DNA from: Mycolicibacterium goodii
GTDB taxonomy: Bacteria; Actinomycetota; Actinomycetes; Mycobacteriales; Mycobacteriaceae
NCBI RefSeq assembly: GCF_001187505.1
Contig: NZ_CP012150.1
Span: forward strand, 3,844,001-3,908,000
DNA length: 64,000 nt
Direction: 5' to 3'
Shown here: piece by piece, positions 50,435 through 59,552 of the stretch
Layout: each line of letters begins with the position of its first letter
Position numbering within the stretch: position 1 is the stretch's first letter
Translations under genes and position numbers: made by a program
The notes under the pieces: generated by a model
The model's database searches: none
Told to the model about the DNA's origin: nothing
Seen by the model: the letters and a program-made list of their open reading frames with translations, nothing else

Positions 50435-52573
50435 TCACACCGCAACGGTTTTGAGTCCGGACAGGTCGGTCTGCATGAGCACGACGTTGTAGTCGCCCCA
50501 CAGCGACATGTTCCAGTACAGGTTGCTCAGGTCCGAGTCGCCGTTGTCGTCGACGAGCATCCCGGTGCCCGACCACGGATGGATCATCGGCGCGTACAGG
50601 CCAGGGTAGTCGGCCGAACTGGCCAGCATGACCGGATCCGACCACGGGCCCTCGGGACGGTCGGCGATGCGCATCTGGATGTTGTTGTCGCCGTCGCCGT
50701 AGAGCACCACGTACTTGCCGAGGTACTCGTTGTACTGCACCGACATCTCGCTGACGTTGCCGCCGGTCTTGGCGCCGACCAGCCCGCCGAGGTACCCGCC
50801 GAGCACGTTGGGGTCGTTGGCCCAGTCGACGATGAAGCCGAACAGCCCGCTCGAGCGCGTCGAGTCACCGATGACCGGTGCGGCCACCGCGGCGTTGCCG
50901 GCCACCCACCGCTTGCCGTCCCAGTACTCGTACTCCGACAGGTCGGTCACCGCGTCCTCGGGCACCCGGGACAGATATGCCGATCCCGCACGGCCCGAGG
51001 GGGTTCCGAACGCGTACAGGTAGCGGACACCGTCCTCGCCGACCTGGTCCTCGGGCTGCAGCACGTACGCCGCCTGCTGGAAGTTCTGGCTGCCGGGCAC
51101 ATACGGCGTGCTGGAGCTGAACCAGCCGGCCGAGCGGATCGTCGACGGCGCCAGCACCCAGGTGTCGGTGTCGGGGTCGTACACCGAGATGGCCGAGAAG
51201 TTGGTGGTCCAGCGGCCCGGGGTGTCCCACGAGCGCACCGACATGTAGTTGACGTACTGTGTGCCGTCGATCTGCACGCCCGCGGTCGGGATGACGGTGA
51301 CCTCGGTTCCGCCGAAGAGCCCGAACAGGTTTCGGCCCGACGCGGGGATGAACTGGTAGGCCGGCCCGGTCTGCACCAGGCCCAGCCCGTCGCTCAGCAC
51401 GTTGTCGGTGCTGATCAGCAGCGCGTTGGAGCGCCAGAACCCGCTCATGTGGGGCCCGCTGAACGTGTCACCGAACGCGGTGTGGACGAACCGCTCCCCG
51501 TTCCACTCACCGCCGTCCCACATGATGCCAAGGTCGGTGCCCCAGATGTCGAAGCCCGAGGTGTTGTTGGTCTGCGGCCAGTTGCCGCTCGGGTTCGACA
51601 CCCCCGTCACCCAGCCGACCGGCACCGAGTCCAACCGGCTCGGCAGCGGATTCACCACCGCCGACGTCGTGATGGCCGGGGCCGCGAGCGCGGTGGCGGC
51701 ACCCGGGGTGAATGCCCGCTCGAACTCACGGCGCGCGAACGCCAGCAACGCCCACGCGGCCGGTGACTGGGCGGGGGCCACCGGTGTGGTGGCCGCCCGC
51801 GGCGACAAACCCACTGCGGCGGTGAGCAATCCGCGCACCAGGCCGGTGATCTTCGGCTGCGGTGCCGAAATCGGCACGGGCGCAGCGGCCTTGACGAAGA
51901 ACGGAGCCGCGGCGCGCGGCGCGACCAGGCTTGTCACCGGCCGCAGGTCGGGCAGCGTGATCCTGGGCGCATCGATCGTCGACAGGGCGGTCTTGACCTC
52001 GTGGCGGACATCCTTGACCGCCTCGGCCGACCGCTCCCGCACGGTGGCCACAACGTCGGGCACCTCGGGCACCTTCACGGCCGCGGTCGTGGTCTTCGGC
52101 TCACCGACGGTGGTGTTCTTCGGCGTCCCGACCGGGGAATCCTCGGTGGCCCCGGTGTTGTCGGCCTCGGCCGCTGCGCGCTTCTCGGCCCGCTTCTCGG
52201 CCTGTTCGCGGGCGTGTTCGGCCTGCTGCTGGACCTGCTTGTGCGCCTGGTTGATCGCGCCCTCGACGGCCTTGGCGGTCTGGTTGAGCGATTCGGTGAG
52301 CCGGTCCGCGATCCGCGGCCTCGTCCGCGTCCTGGGCTTGCGCGGTTTGTCGGCGGTTGCGCCACCGGTCGATGTGCCATTCGTCGAGGCGCCACCCGTC
52401 GAGGCGCCGCCGGAGGAGGCGCCGGTCGACGATGACGAGGAGGTTGTGCCCGTGGACGAGTCGTCGGCCCACGCCACACCGGTTCCGGTCGTGAGCGCGG
52501 CTCCGATGCCCAGCGCCACGGCCAGTGCACCGATGCGTCCCACGTACGCGGCGCAGTCCGTCGTCGATCCCAT
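50435..52573 (-). CDS. Secreted DUF4185 (GH183, endo-D-arabinanase family) protein, long form
   Basis: 712 residues from ATG 52573 with GGGAG 6 nt upstream. Signal peptide ending near AWADDSS. Residues 40-80 are Ser/Gly/Thr repeats; about 90-140 is a charged helical region (KQVQQQAEHAREQAEKRAEK); then a Pro/Ala-rich linker; the catalytic domain is at about 325-712 (GFDIWGTDLGIMWDGGEW, VHTAFGDTFSGPHMSGFWRS, GTEVTVIPTAGVQIDGTQYV). DUF4185 is now glycoside hydrolase family GH183, with endo-D-arabinanase members in mycobacteria. It may cut arabinogalactan or lipoarabinomannan outside the membrane. It is the largest of three family members in this window. Confidence 0.87.
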   Translation of the reverse strand: MGSTTDCAAYVGRIGALAVALGIGAALTTGTGVAWADDSSTGTTSSSSSTGASSGGASTGGASTNGTSTGGATADKPRKPRTRTRPRIADRLTESLNQTAKAVEGAINQAHKQVQQQAEHAREQAEKRAEKRAAAEADNTGATEDSPVGTPKNTTVGEPKTTTAAVKVPEVPDVVATVRERSAEAVKDVRHEVKTALSTIDAPRITLPDLRPVTSLVAPRAAAPFFVKAAAPVPISAPQPKITGLVRGLLTAAVGLSPRAATTPVAPAQSPAAWALLAFARREFERAFTPGAATALAAPAITTSAVVNPLPSRLDSVPVGWVTGVSNPSGNWPQTNNTSGFDIWGTDLGIMWDGGEWNGERFVHTAFGDTFSGPHMSGFWRSNALLISTDNVLSDGLGLVQTGPAYQFIPASGRNLFGLFGGTEVTVIPTAGVQIDGTQYVNYMSVRSWDTPGRWTTNFSAISVYDPDTDTWVLAPSTIRSAGWFSSSTPYVPGSQNFQQAAYVLQPEDQVGEDGVRYLYAFGTPSGRAGSAYLSRVPEDAVTDLSEYEYWDGKRWVAGNAAVAAPVIGDSTRSSGLFGFIVDWANDPNVLGGYLGGLVGAKTGGNVSEMSVQYNEYLGKYVVLYGDGDNNIQMRIADRPEGPWSDPVMLASSADYPGLYAPMIHPWSGTGMLVDDNGDSDLSNLYWNMSLWGDYNVVLMQTDLSGLKTVAV

Positions 52574-52743
52574 CAGCAACTCCCTTGTCGTCGGCTGCCG
52601 AGAGTATCTCAGGGCGAGGGCAAACGTTCGGTGATGGTGCCAATTGGGTCCCGGTGCGATCCGCCGGCGGCGCGGCGGAAACCCCCGGCGGGAGTTTGCG
52701 AGGACTTAGGCTGGACGCGACGGATCGACGAAAGAGGGCGCAC

Positions 52744-53562
52744 ATGAAGGTTGTGGTCGGTTACGACGGGTCCCTGTCGGCCAACGGAGCGATCAGGACG
52801 GCCGGCGCGTTGTTCCCCGGCGCGGAGGCGGTGATCGTCTACCTGTCCACACCGCCGTTCGGCAGCAAGGGATTACGCGCGCGGTTGCGGCATTCGGCGC
52901 GCAACGTCGACGAGTTGATCGATCTGGTGGACCGCGAGAGCGAAGGGGAGTCCGCACGCCTGGTCGACATCGGCGTCACCCTGGCCCGCGCCGCGGGCTG
53001 GACCCCGCAACCACTGGTCAAACGAACCTGGGCGGGGGAGGGTCTCGGCCTGGCCCAGGTCGGTGAGGAACTGCAACCCGAGGTGATGGTCGTGGGTGCC
53101 CGCGGCATCGGGGCCTCGGAGTCGAAGATCGGCAGCGTGTCGGATCTGGTGGTGCACCACTCGCCCCGCCCCGTGCTGGTGGTGTCCCAGCACATGCTCT
53201 CCGCCGAGCACGAAGCCGTGGCGGACGGACCGGTGGTGGTGGGTGTGGACGGGTCGGCGGGTTCTGACCGCGCGTCGAAGGCCGCCGCGCAGTTGTTCCC
53301 CAACCGCACCGTGGTGACGGCCGCGGTCAGCGACGGCGACGCCGACGACGTCGACGCCATGCATCACGTGCGGCGGTTCCGCGGTTCGGGCGCCGGCTGC
53401 ACGGCCGACGCGCTCGTCGCGTTCGCCGACGAGCAACGTGCCGCGACGCTCGTCGTCGGGTCGCGCGGGCGGTCCGGGCTCAAGAAGGTTCTGCTCGGCA
53501 GCGTGGCGGGAGCCACGCTGCAGCGCACGTTCCGGCCGGTTCTGGTGGTGCCGGGCGGCTGA
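52744..53562 (+). CDS. Tandem-domain universal stress protein
   Basis: 272 residues from ATG 52744. Two UspA domains: first at about 1-145 (VVVGYDGSLSANGAIRTA, then VVGARGIGASESKIGSVSD), second at about 155-272 (VVVGVDGSAGSDRASKAA, then VVGSRGRSGLKKVLLGSVAG). The second keeps the ATP-binding G-x2-G-x9-G-S motif. The first has a similar form. It is a cytoplasmic nucleotide-binding stress protein. It is divergent from the long DUF4185 gene (170-bp gap). A convincing DosR site was not found in that gap. Confidence 0.92.
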   Translation: MKVVVGYDGSLSANGAIRTAGALFPGAEAVIVYLSTPPFGSKGLRARLRHSARNVDELIDLVDRESEGESARLVDIGVTLARAAGWTPQPLVKRTWAGEGLGLAQVGEELQPEVMVVGARGIGASESKIGSVSDLVVHHSPRPVLVVSQHMLSAEHEAVADGPVVVGVDGSAGSDRASKAAAQLFPNRTVVTAAVSDGDADDVDAMHHVRRFRGSGAGCTADALVAFADEQRAATLVVGSRGRSGLKKVLLGSVAGATLQRTFRPVLVVPGG

Positions 53563-53568
53563 TCTCGA

Positions 53569-53601
53569 CCGGATCACGGATCCATACCGGATCGTGACCG
53601 G
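53569..53601 (+). terminator. Hairpin after the universal stress protein gene
   Basis: CCGGATCACG (53569-53578) can pair with CGTGACCGG (53593-53601) with one bulged A, starting 6 nt past the stop codon. No T-tract follows. A TATTGT box at 53628-53633 may be the -10 of the next gene. Confidence 0.4.
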
Positions 53602-53715
53602 CAAACCACATCCGTCTCTGTAGCAACTATTGTCACACCTGGTCGCGCGTCGGGGATTCATCGATCACGTCGAAGACGTGGATTGCACCCGCTACGTCAG
53701 CTCGAAAGGTGTGTC

Positions 53716-55050
53716 ATGCCGGCATTTCGTCGACTGGCATCGACGCCGCATGCCTGCGTCGTCTCCGCTCTGGCAACCGCACTGGTGGCCGGGCTCGTCA
53801 CCGCCGCGCCCGCGGCCGCCGATCCGTGCTCGGTGCCGACGCCCAGTGCCTCCGCGCGGAGCCTGACCCCGTCGCTGCCCGGCATCATCTCGAAGCTGCC
53901 GATCCTGCATCTGCCGATCGGCCGCAAACCCGCCAAGACGGCCGACACGCCCGAAGAGGCCAAGGACACCGCGGTGGCCCCGAACACCATGGCGCGGGCC
54001 GCGGCCGAACCCGCGGCGTCGACCGCCACCACGGTCGGTTGGATCACCGGCCCCAACACCGACAGCTACTCGCGGTTCGGGATCTCCGGGGCGGATCTGG
54101 GCATCATGTGGGACAACGGCCAGACCGGGGCCAACCGCCAGGTGCTCATCGCGTTCGGCGACACCTTCGGCAATTGCAATGTCGCAGACCAGGAATGGCG
54201 CAAGAACACGCTGTTCCGCAGCTCCGACCGCAATCTCGCCGACGGTATGAGCGTGCCCAACCCGGTGCCGGGTAATGTCTACGCCGGATCACCGGTGGAC
54301 GCGGCGCGGCCCAACTTCTCCCGGCAGGTGATCAGCAGCCTGGGCCTGGCTGGTACCGAGGTCACGGTGATCCCCACCGCGGGAATCGCGGTCGGCACAA
54401 CGCAATACGTCAACTTCATGTCGGTGAGCCGATGGGGTGCACCCGGGCAGTGGTCGACCAATTTCTCGGCTGTCGCGGTGTCCAACGACAACGGCGAGAC
54501 GTGGACGGTGCCCGCGACGAGCATCCGCCCCAGCTGGTTCAACACCGTGCCGGGGGTGCCGTTCGTCTGGGGCGACCAGAACTTCCAGATGGCGGCCTAC
54601 CTGCGCCACAACGGGTACGTCTACGCCTACAGCACCGGCGCCGGCCGCGGCGGCATGCCGTTTCTGTACCGCGTCGTCGAGACGGCCGTGGCCAACAAGT
54701 CCGCCTACGAGTACTTCACGCCGTTCGGGTGGATCAAGGGTTTCCCGTTCCTTGCCCTGCAGGTGGTGTGGGCGCCCGGCAGCGAGATGTCGGTCGCGTG
54801 GAACGCCTACCTCAACAAGTTCGTCATGCTCTACACCAACGCCACCAGTTCGGTCGTGATGCGCACGGCCGACAAGCCGGAAGGGCCGTGGAGCCGGGCG
54901 AAGACGATCGTCAGCTCCACGGCCGTCCCCGGTGGCATCTATGCGCCCTACATCCACCCGTGGTCGGAGGGCAAGGATCTGTATTTCACGTTGTCACGCT
55001 GGTCGGACTACAGCGTGATGCTGATGCGTACGTCCCTGTCGACCGGCTAG
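53716..55050 (+). CDS. Secreted DUF4185 (GH183, endo-D-arabinanase family) protein
   Basis: 444 residues from ATG 53716, with GAAAGG 6 nt upstream. Signal peptide (ALATALVAGLVTAAPAAA). A short linker with Pro/Lys (residues 40-100), then the DUF4185 domain: RFGISGADLGIMWDNGQTGA, VLIAFGDTFGNCNVADQEWR, GTEVTVIPTAGIAVGTTQYV, and the WAPGSEMSVAWNAYLNKFVM and GIYAPYIHPWSEG blocks. The acidic pair in ADLG and FGDTF is shared with the two other family members here. Likely an exported D-arabinan hydrolase. The gene overlaps the convergent DUF1918 gene by 4 nt. Confidence 0.87.
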   Translation: MPAFRRLASTPHACVVSALATALVAGLVTAAPAAADPCSVPTPSASARSLTPSLPGIISKLPILHLPIGRKPAKTADTPEEAKDTAVAPNTMARAAAEPAASTATTVGWITGPNTDSYSRFGISGADLGIMWDNGQTGANRQVLIAFGDTFGNCNVADQEWRKNTLFRSSDRNLADGMSVPNPVPGNVYAGSPVDAARPNFSRQVISSLGLAGTEVTVIPTAGIAVGTTQYVNFMSVSRWGAPGQWSTNFSAVAVSNDNGETWTVPATSIRPSWFNTVPGVPFVWGDQNFQMAAYLRHNGYVYAYSTGAGRGGMPFLYRVVETAVANKSAYEYFTPFGWIKGFPFLALQVVWAPGSEMSVAWNAYLNKFVMLYTNATSSVVMRTADKPEGPWSRAKTIVSSTAVPGGIYAPYIHPWSEGKDLYFTLSRWSDYSVMLMRTSLSTG

Positions 55051-55286
55051 TGCGCCACGCCCGCGTGCGCCGCTGCGCGTTCGGCGGCGCGCTGGTGCTC
55101 CTCGGCGGACATCACCACCGCATCGGGACCCGGATACACCGTGGCCTCGTGCCCGTCGGACAACCAGCGCACGACGAACGGGGGAGACCCGTCATCGCTG
55201 CGCACCCCGACGATCTCGGCGTGCCGTTCGTGCCGGTCGGTGGTCGCGCCCTTGACGACCAGGAAGTCGCCGACCTTGGCCTTCAT
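55047..55286 (-). CDS. DUF1918 protein
   Basis: 79 residues. The N-terminal half is a compact beta domain (MKAKVGDFLVVKGATTD, then HAEIVGVRSDDGSPPFVVRW, GHEATVYPGPDAVVM) typical of DUF1918, common in actinobacteria and without assigned function. The C-terminus is an Ala/Glu-rich helix (EEHQRAAERAAAHAG). GAAGGGAG precedes the ATG. Probably cytoplasmic, monocistronic. Confidence 0.85.
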   Translation of the reverse strand: MKAKVGDFLVVKGATTDRHERHAEIVGVRSDDGSPPFVVRWLSDGHEATVYPGPDAVVMSAEEHQRAAERAAAHAGVAH

Positions 55287-55382
55287 CGCTCGCTCCCTTC
55301 ACCTCGGACATGTCCTTACTCTTTCGTTTCTATCGTGCGCGCACGAGAGCGCAAGGTGAAGAGGCCGGACGAAGATGTGCGC

Positions 55383-56123
55383 TCAGCCCGCAGTCTTGCC
55401 GGCATCGACGACGTAGACCGCGCCGTGCACCGCGGCCGCGTCGTCGCTGGCCAAAAACGCGATGGTCTTCGCGACGTCGGCGACATCCATGAAGCCCCGC
55501 GGCGCGGCGATCCGCATGATCAGATCCCAGTCGGCGTTCTCGGGCGCGGCGAAGTCGGTGGTCTGCGCGGTCAGCATGCCGCCCGGGCACACCGCGTTGA
55601 CCCGCAGCTGTTCCTTGGTGAACTCGACGGCCAAGGCGCGGGTCAACCCGACCAACCCGTGCTTGGCCGCGCAGTAACCCGCCGAGTACACCTCACCCTC
55701 GACCCCGGCGATGGACGCGACGTTGACGATGTTGCCGCCGGCCGCCAGCAGATGCGGCAGCGCCGCGCGGCACAGATAGAACGGGCCGTTGAGGTTGACC
55801 GCGAGGTCGTTGTCCCAGTCCTCGTCGGTCACCGAAACCGTATGGCGCATCTGATGAAAGCCCGCGACGTTGACCAGGCAGTCCAGGCGCCCGAACTGCT
55901 CGACGCACTGTCCGACCGCCTGCGCACACGCCTGCGACGACGAGATGTCCACCGAGGCGTACCTGCCGCCGGGCACCTCGGTGAACACCTCGGCCATCCG
56001 GTCGGTGTCGCGCGCGATCCCGAACACCGAGGCCCCGCGCGCGGCGAACAGTTTCGCCACCGCCGCGCCCAGGCCCGACGAGGCACCGGTCACCAACGCG
56101 GTCCTACCATGCAGATCGATCAT
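55383..56123 (-). CDS. Short-chain dehydrogenase/reductase in the peptide-ABC operon
   Basis: 246 residues, classical SDR: TGASSGLG cofactor loop, active-site Ser in NVASIAGVEG, Tyr-Lys in YCAAKHGLVG, and the C-terminal AAAVHGAVYVVDAGKT. It starts 2 nt past the stop of the fused ABC ATPase gene, so it is the fifth gene of that operon. An oxidoreductase in a peptide/opine-type importer operon suggests it modifies the imported compound; that is inference. Substrate unknown. Confidence 0.9.
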   Translation of the reverse strand: MIDLHGRTALVTGASSGLGAAVAKLFAARGASVFGIARDTDRMAEVFTEVPGGRYASVDISSSQACAQAVGQCVEQFGRLDCLVNVAGFHQMRHTVSVTDEDWDNDLAVNLNGPFYLCRAALPHLLAAGGNIVNVASIAGVEGEVYSAGYCAAKHGLVGLTRALAVEFTKEQLRVNAVCPGGMLTAQTTDFAAPENADWDLIMRIAAPRGFMDVADVAKTIAFLASDDAAAVHGAVYVVDAGKTAG

Positions 56124-56125
56124 GC

Positions 56126-57706
56126 CTAGACCTTCTCATGCGGCCGCAACGGCGGAACCGCGGCCAGCAGCATGCGGGTGTACTCGTGCTCCGGGGCGGC
56201 GAACAACTCTGCGGCCGGCCGGTATTCGACCATTTCACCGTCGCGAAGCACCAGCACGTCGTGGCTCATGCGGTGCACGACCGCCAGATCGTGTGCGATG
56301 AACAGATAGGCCAACCCCAGTTCGCGCTGCAGATCCGCGAGCAGGTCCAGCACACGGGACTGCACCGAGACATCCAGCGACGCCGTCGACTCGTCGAGGA
56401 TGAGCAACTCGGGCTCGGTGGCCAGTGCCCGCGCGATGCTGACCCGCTGACGCTGACCACCGGACAGTTCGTGCGGATACCGCGACGCGAAATCGGCAGG
56501 CAGACCGACCAGTTCGAGCAGTTGCGCGACCCTGTCGGCGCGGGCACGCCTGCCCTTGGCCAGGCCGTGCACCTGTAGCGGCTCACCGATCGTCGTCCCC
56601 ACCCGGGCCCGCGGGTTCAGCGAACTGAACGGGTCCTGGAACACCAGGCTGATCCGGCGGCGCAGGTCGCGCCCGCCGGCGAACACGTCGGCTCCGTCGA
56701 GTGTCGCGGTGCCCGCCGAGGGGGCGGACAGCCCGGTCAGCGCGGCCGCCACCGTCGACTTGCCCGAACCGGATTCGCCGACCAGGCCGAGGGTGGTGCC
56801 GCGCCGGATCTCAAACGACACGCCTTTCACCGCGGCGACGGCGCCGTAGCGCACCTCCAGATCGGCGACGTCCAGCAGGATCTCGGCGTCGGCGGGCGGC
56901 GCAGGGGGCCCGGCGTCGTCGACACGGGGACGCGCGGCGAGCAGTTCCCTGGTGTACTCGTGGCGGGGCCGGTCGAACACGTCGAGAACCGGCGCCTGTT
57001 CGACGGCCGCACCGTCGCGCAGCACGGTCACCTCGTCGGCGACCTGGCCGATGACCCCCAGATCGTGACTGATCCACACCACCGCGGCGCCGAAATCCCG
57101 CTGCAGATCGGCCACCAGGTCGACGATCTGGGCCTGTGTCGTCACGTCCAGCGCGGTGGTGGGCTCGTCGGCGATGAGCAGTTCGGGATCGCACGCGAGC
57201 GCGATCGCGATCATCACGCGCTGACGCTGCCCGCCGGACAACTGGTGCGGGTACGCGTCGAGCCGCTCCGGCGGCAGCCCCACCGCCTCCAGCAGTTCGG
57301 CCGCGCGGGTGCGGGCCTGGCGACGCGACATCTTGCGGTGCGTCTCAAGGGATTCGGTGATCTGACGCTCCAACGTCAGCAGCGGATTGAGCGAGGTGCC
57401 CGGGTCCTGGAACACGAACCCGATACGTCCGCCGTGCACCGAGCGCAGCAGCCGCGCCGAGGCCCCGACGAGCTGGGATCCGTCGGCGAGCGTGCTGGTG
57501 CCCGCCACCACCGCGCCGGGCGCGTCGAGCAGGCCGGTGGCCGCGAGCACCGTCAGTGATTTCCCCGACCCCGATTCGCCGACGATGCCGACGGTCTGTT
57601 CACGGTGCACGTCGAACGACACACCGTGCACAATCTCGCGCCGCCCGATGCCGACCGTGAGGTCACGGACACGCAGCACCGGGGCGTCGGATCGCTGTTC
57701 GGTCAT
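56126..57706 (-). CDS. Peptide/opine-type ABC transporter, fused double ATPase
   Basis: 526 residues from ATG 57706. Two ABC ATPases in one chain, corresponding to DppD plus DppF: Walker A GESGSGKSLT and GESGSGKSTV, signatures LSGGQ in both halves, Walker B LLIADE and LLILDE. The first half ends near residue 265 with a short Pro-rich linker. It energises the membrane proteins encoded upstream; the ATG overlaps the permease stop by 4 nt. In the second Walker B the sequence is LLILDESTASLD, with the usual Glu followed by Ser rather than Pro. Confidence 0.92.
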   Translation of the reverse strand: MTEQRSDAPVLRVRDLTVGIGRREIVHGVSFDVHREQTVGIVGESGSGKSLTVLAATGLLDAPGAVVAGTSTLADGSQLVGASARLLRSVHGGRIGFVFQDPGTSLNPLLTLERQITESLETHRKMSRRQARTRAAELLEAVGLPPERLDAYPHQLSGGQRQRVMIAIALACDPELLIADEPTTALDVTTQAQIVDLVADLQRDFGAAVVWISHDLGVIGQVADEVTVLRDGAAVEQAPVLDVFDRPRHEYTRELLAARPRVDDAGPPAPPADAEILLDVADLEVRYGAVAAVKGVSFEIRRGTTLGLVGESGSGKSTVAAALTGLSAPSAGTATLDGADVFAGGRDLRRRISLVFQDPFSSLNPRARVGTTIGEPLQVHGLAKGRRARADRVAQLLELVGLPADFASRYPHELSGGQRQRVSIARALATEPELLILDESTASLDVSVQSRVLDLLADLQRELGLAYLFIAHDLAVVHRMSHDVLVLRDGEMVEYRPAAELFAAPEHEYTRMLLAAVPPLRPHEKV

Positions 57707-58578
57707 CGCGTCCTCTTGGCTTCCATCAGGGTGCGCTGCTTGGGGTCGAGCACATCGCGCAGCCCGTCGCCGAACAGGTTGAACGCCAACACCGTCAGGA
57801 AGATCGCCGCGCCGGGGAACACCGCCATCCACCACGCCAGCGTCACGAAACCCTGTGCGTCGAAGATCATCCGGCCCAGCGACGGCTGCGGCGGCTGGAT
57901 ACCCAGACCCAAAAACGACAGCGACGCCTCGGCGAGGATCGCGAACGCCAGCGACAAGGACAACTGAACGATCAGCGGCCCGGCGATGTTCGGCAGGATG
58001 TGCCGCCGCAGGATGTAGCCGCTGGGGGTGCCCATGGTGCGCGACACCGCGACATACGGCTCCACCCGCACGCCCAGCGTGCTGGCCCGCGCGACACGCG
58101 CGAAGATCGGGATGTAGACGATCCCGATCGCGAGCATCGTGGTGGTGACGCCGGGGCCGAGCACCGCCACGATCGCCAACGCCAGCAGCAGCACCGGGAA
58201 CGCGAACATCACGTCGACGAACCGCATCACGACGGTGTCGAGCCACCCGCCGCGGTATCCCGCGACGATCCCGATTGTCACGCCCACCACCGCCGCGAGC
58301 GCCACACTCACCACCGCGACCCGCAGCGACGCCTGGACGGCGACGAGGATGCGGGAGAACACGTCGCGGCCGAGTTCGTCGGTGCCGAACCAGTGCGCGC
58401 CGCTGGGGCCCTGCAGCGCGCTGGGCACGTCGATGTCGTTGACGCCGAACGGCGCGATCCACTGCGCGGTGAGCGCGACGACCGCCACCAGCAGCAGCAC
58501 CGCGGCGCTGACCGCGGTGACCGGATTGGCCAGCAGCAGGCGCCAGGACGCGACGCGGGTCTGCTCGGTGACGGTCAT
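57703..58578 (-). CDS. Peptide/opine-type ABC transporter permease (DppC-like)
   Basis: 291 residues, six helices. N-terminal segment HWFGTDELGRDVFSRILVAV is the family hallmark of DppC/OppC, and the EAA loop is ASTLGVRVEPYVAVSRTMGT. It overlaps the ATPase gene and the DppB-like gene by 4 nt each, so subunits are translationally coupled. Forms the membrane channel with the DppB-like protein. Confidence 0.92.
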   Translation of the reverse strand: MTVTEQTRVASWRLLLANPVTAVSAAVLLLVAVVALTAQWIAPFGVNDIDVPSALQGPSGAHWFGTDELGRDVFSRILVAVQASLRVAVVSVALAAVVGVTIGIVAGYRGGWLDTVVMRFVDVMFAFPVLLLALAIVAVLGPGVTTTMLAIGIVYIPIFARVARASTLGVRVEPYVAVSRTMGTPSGYILRRHILPNIAGPLIVQLSLSLAFAILAEASLSFLGLGIQPPQPSLGRMIFDAQGFVTLAWWMAVFPGAAIFLTVLAFNLFGDGLRDVLDPKQRTLMEAKRTR

Positions 58579-59552
58579 GACAGCCGGATCCTCGGGTCGA
58601 CGACCGCGTAGAGCACGTCCACCAGCAGATTGATCAGCAGGAACAGCACCGCGATGAACAGCACCGCGCCCTGGATCACCGGGTAGTCGCGCGCGGCAAC
58701 CGAATTGAACACGAGCCGGCCCAGCCCTGGCCAGGCGAACACCACCTCGACCACGATGACCCCGCCGAGGATGGTGGCCAGCTGGATGCCGGTGACGGTC
58801 AGCACCGGCAGCAGCGCATTGCGCACGATGTGGCGGAACGTGACCACCGGTGGCGCAAGCCCTTTCGACCGCGCGGTGCGCACATAGCCCATCGCCGCGA
58901 CCTCAAGTACCGCCGAGCGCACGTAGCGCGTCATGATGGCGCCGGCCACCAGACCCACCGTGAGCGCGGGCAGGATGATGTGGCGCAGCCATCCGCCCGG
59001 ATCGTCGAACAGCGGGCGGTACCCCGACGTCGGCAGCCAGCCCAGCGCCGACGCGAACAACCCGATCAGCAGGATGCCGAGCCAGAAGTCCGGGATCGAC
59101 ACACCGAACTGGCTTGCCACCCGCACGATCGCGTCGCTGACCCGGCCCTCGCGCAGCGCCGACCAGATGCCCGCCGGGATCGCGATCACCAGCGCGATGA
59201 GAATCCCCACCAGGCCCAGCGACAGCGTCGCGGGCAGGCGCTCCAGCAGCGTCACGGTGACCGGGTCGCCGTTGCGGAAGCTCACCCCCAGATCCCCGGT
59301 CAACGCCGACCCGATATAGCCGAAGAACTGTTCGACGATGGGCCGGTCCATGCCGCTGGCCGTGCGCAACGCCTGGTAGGCCTCCGGCGTGTAGCGGGTG
59401 CCCAGCGCGATGCGGACCGGGTCGCCGGGCACCAGGTGCACCAGCGTGAACACCACGATCAGGACGCCGGCGAGCACCACCGCCGAATACAGCAGGCGCT
59501 GCGCCAGGAATCGCACGATCGGGTGGTTACCCAGAAGCGGCGCGGAAGTCAC
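58575..59552 (-). CDS. Peptide/opine-type ABC transporter permease (DppB-like)
   Basis: 325 residues, six helices. DppB features: YSAVVLAGVLIVVFTLVHLV, PGDPVRIALGTRYTPEAYQA, and the EAA loop AAMGYVRTARSKGLAPPVVT. It overlaps the binding-protein gene by 4 nt and the DppC-like gene by 4 nt. It pairs with the DppC-like subunit. Confidence 0.92.
   Translation of the reverse strand: MTSAPLLGNHPIVRFLAQRLLYSAVVLAGVLIVVFTLVHLVPGDPVRIALGTRYTPEAYQALRTASGMDRPIVEQFFGYIGSALTGDLGVSFRNGDPVTVTLLERLPATLSLGLVGILIALVIAIPAGIWSALREGRVSDAIVRVASQFGVSIPDFWLGILLIGLFASALGWLPTSGYRPLFDDPGGWLRHIILPALTVGLVAGAIMTRYVRSAVLEVAAMGYVRTARSKGLAPPVVTFRHIVRNALLPVLTVTGIQLATILGGVIVVEVVFAWPGLGRLVFNSVAARDYPVIQGAVLFIAVLFLLINLLVDVLYAVVDPRIRLS

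Noticed and set aside
52574..52743. Possible DosR box upstream of the universal stress protein
   Set aside because: Only fragments (TTGGGTCCC and GAGGACTTAGG) resemble half-sites; no 20-bp palindrome is present.
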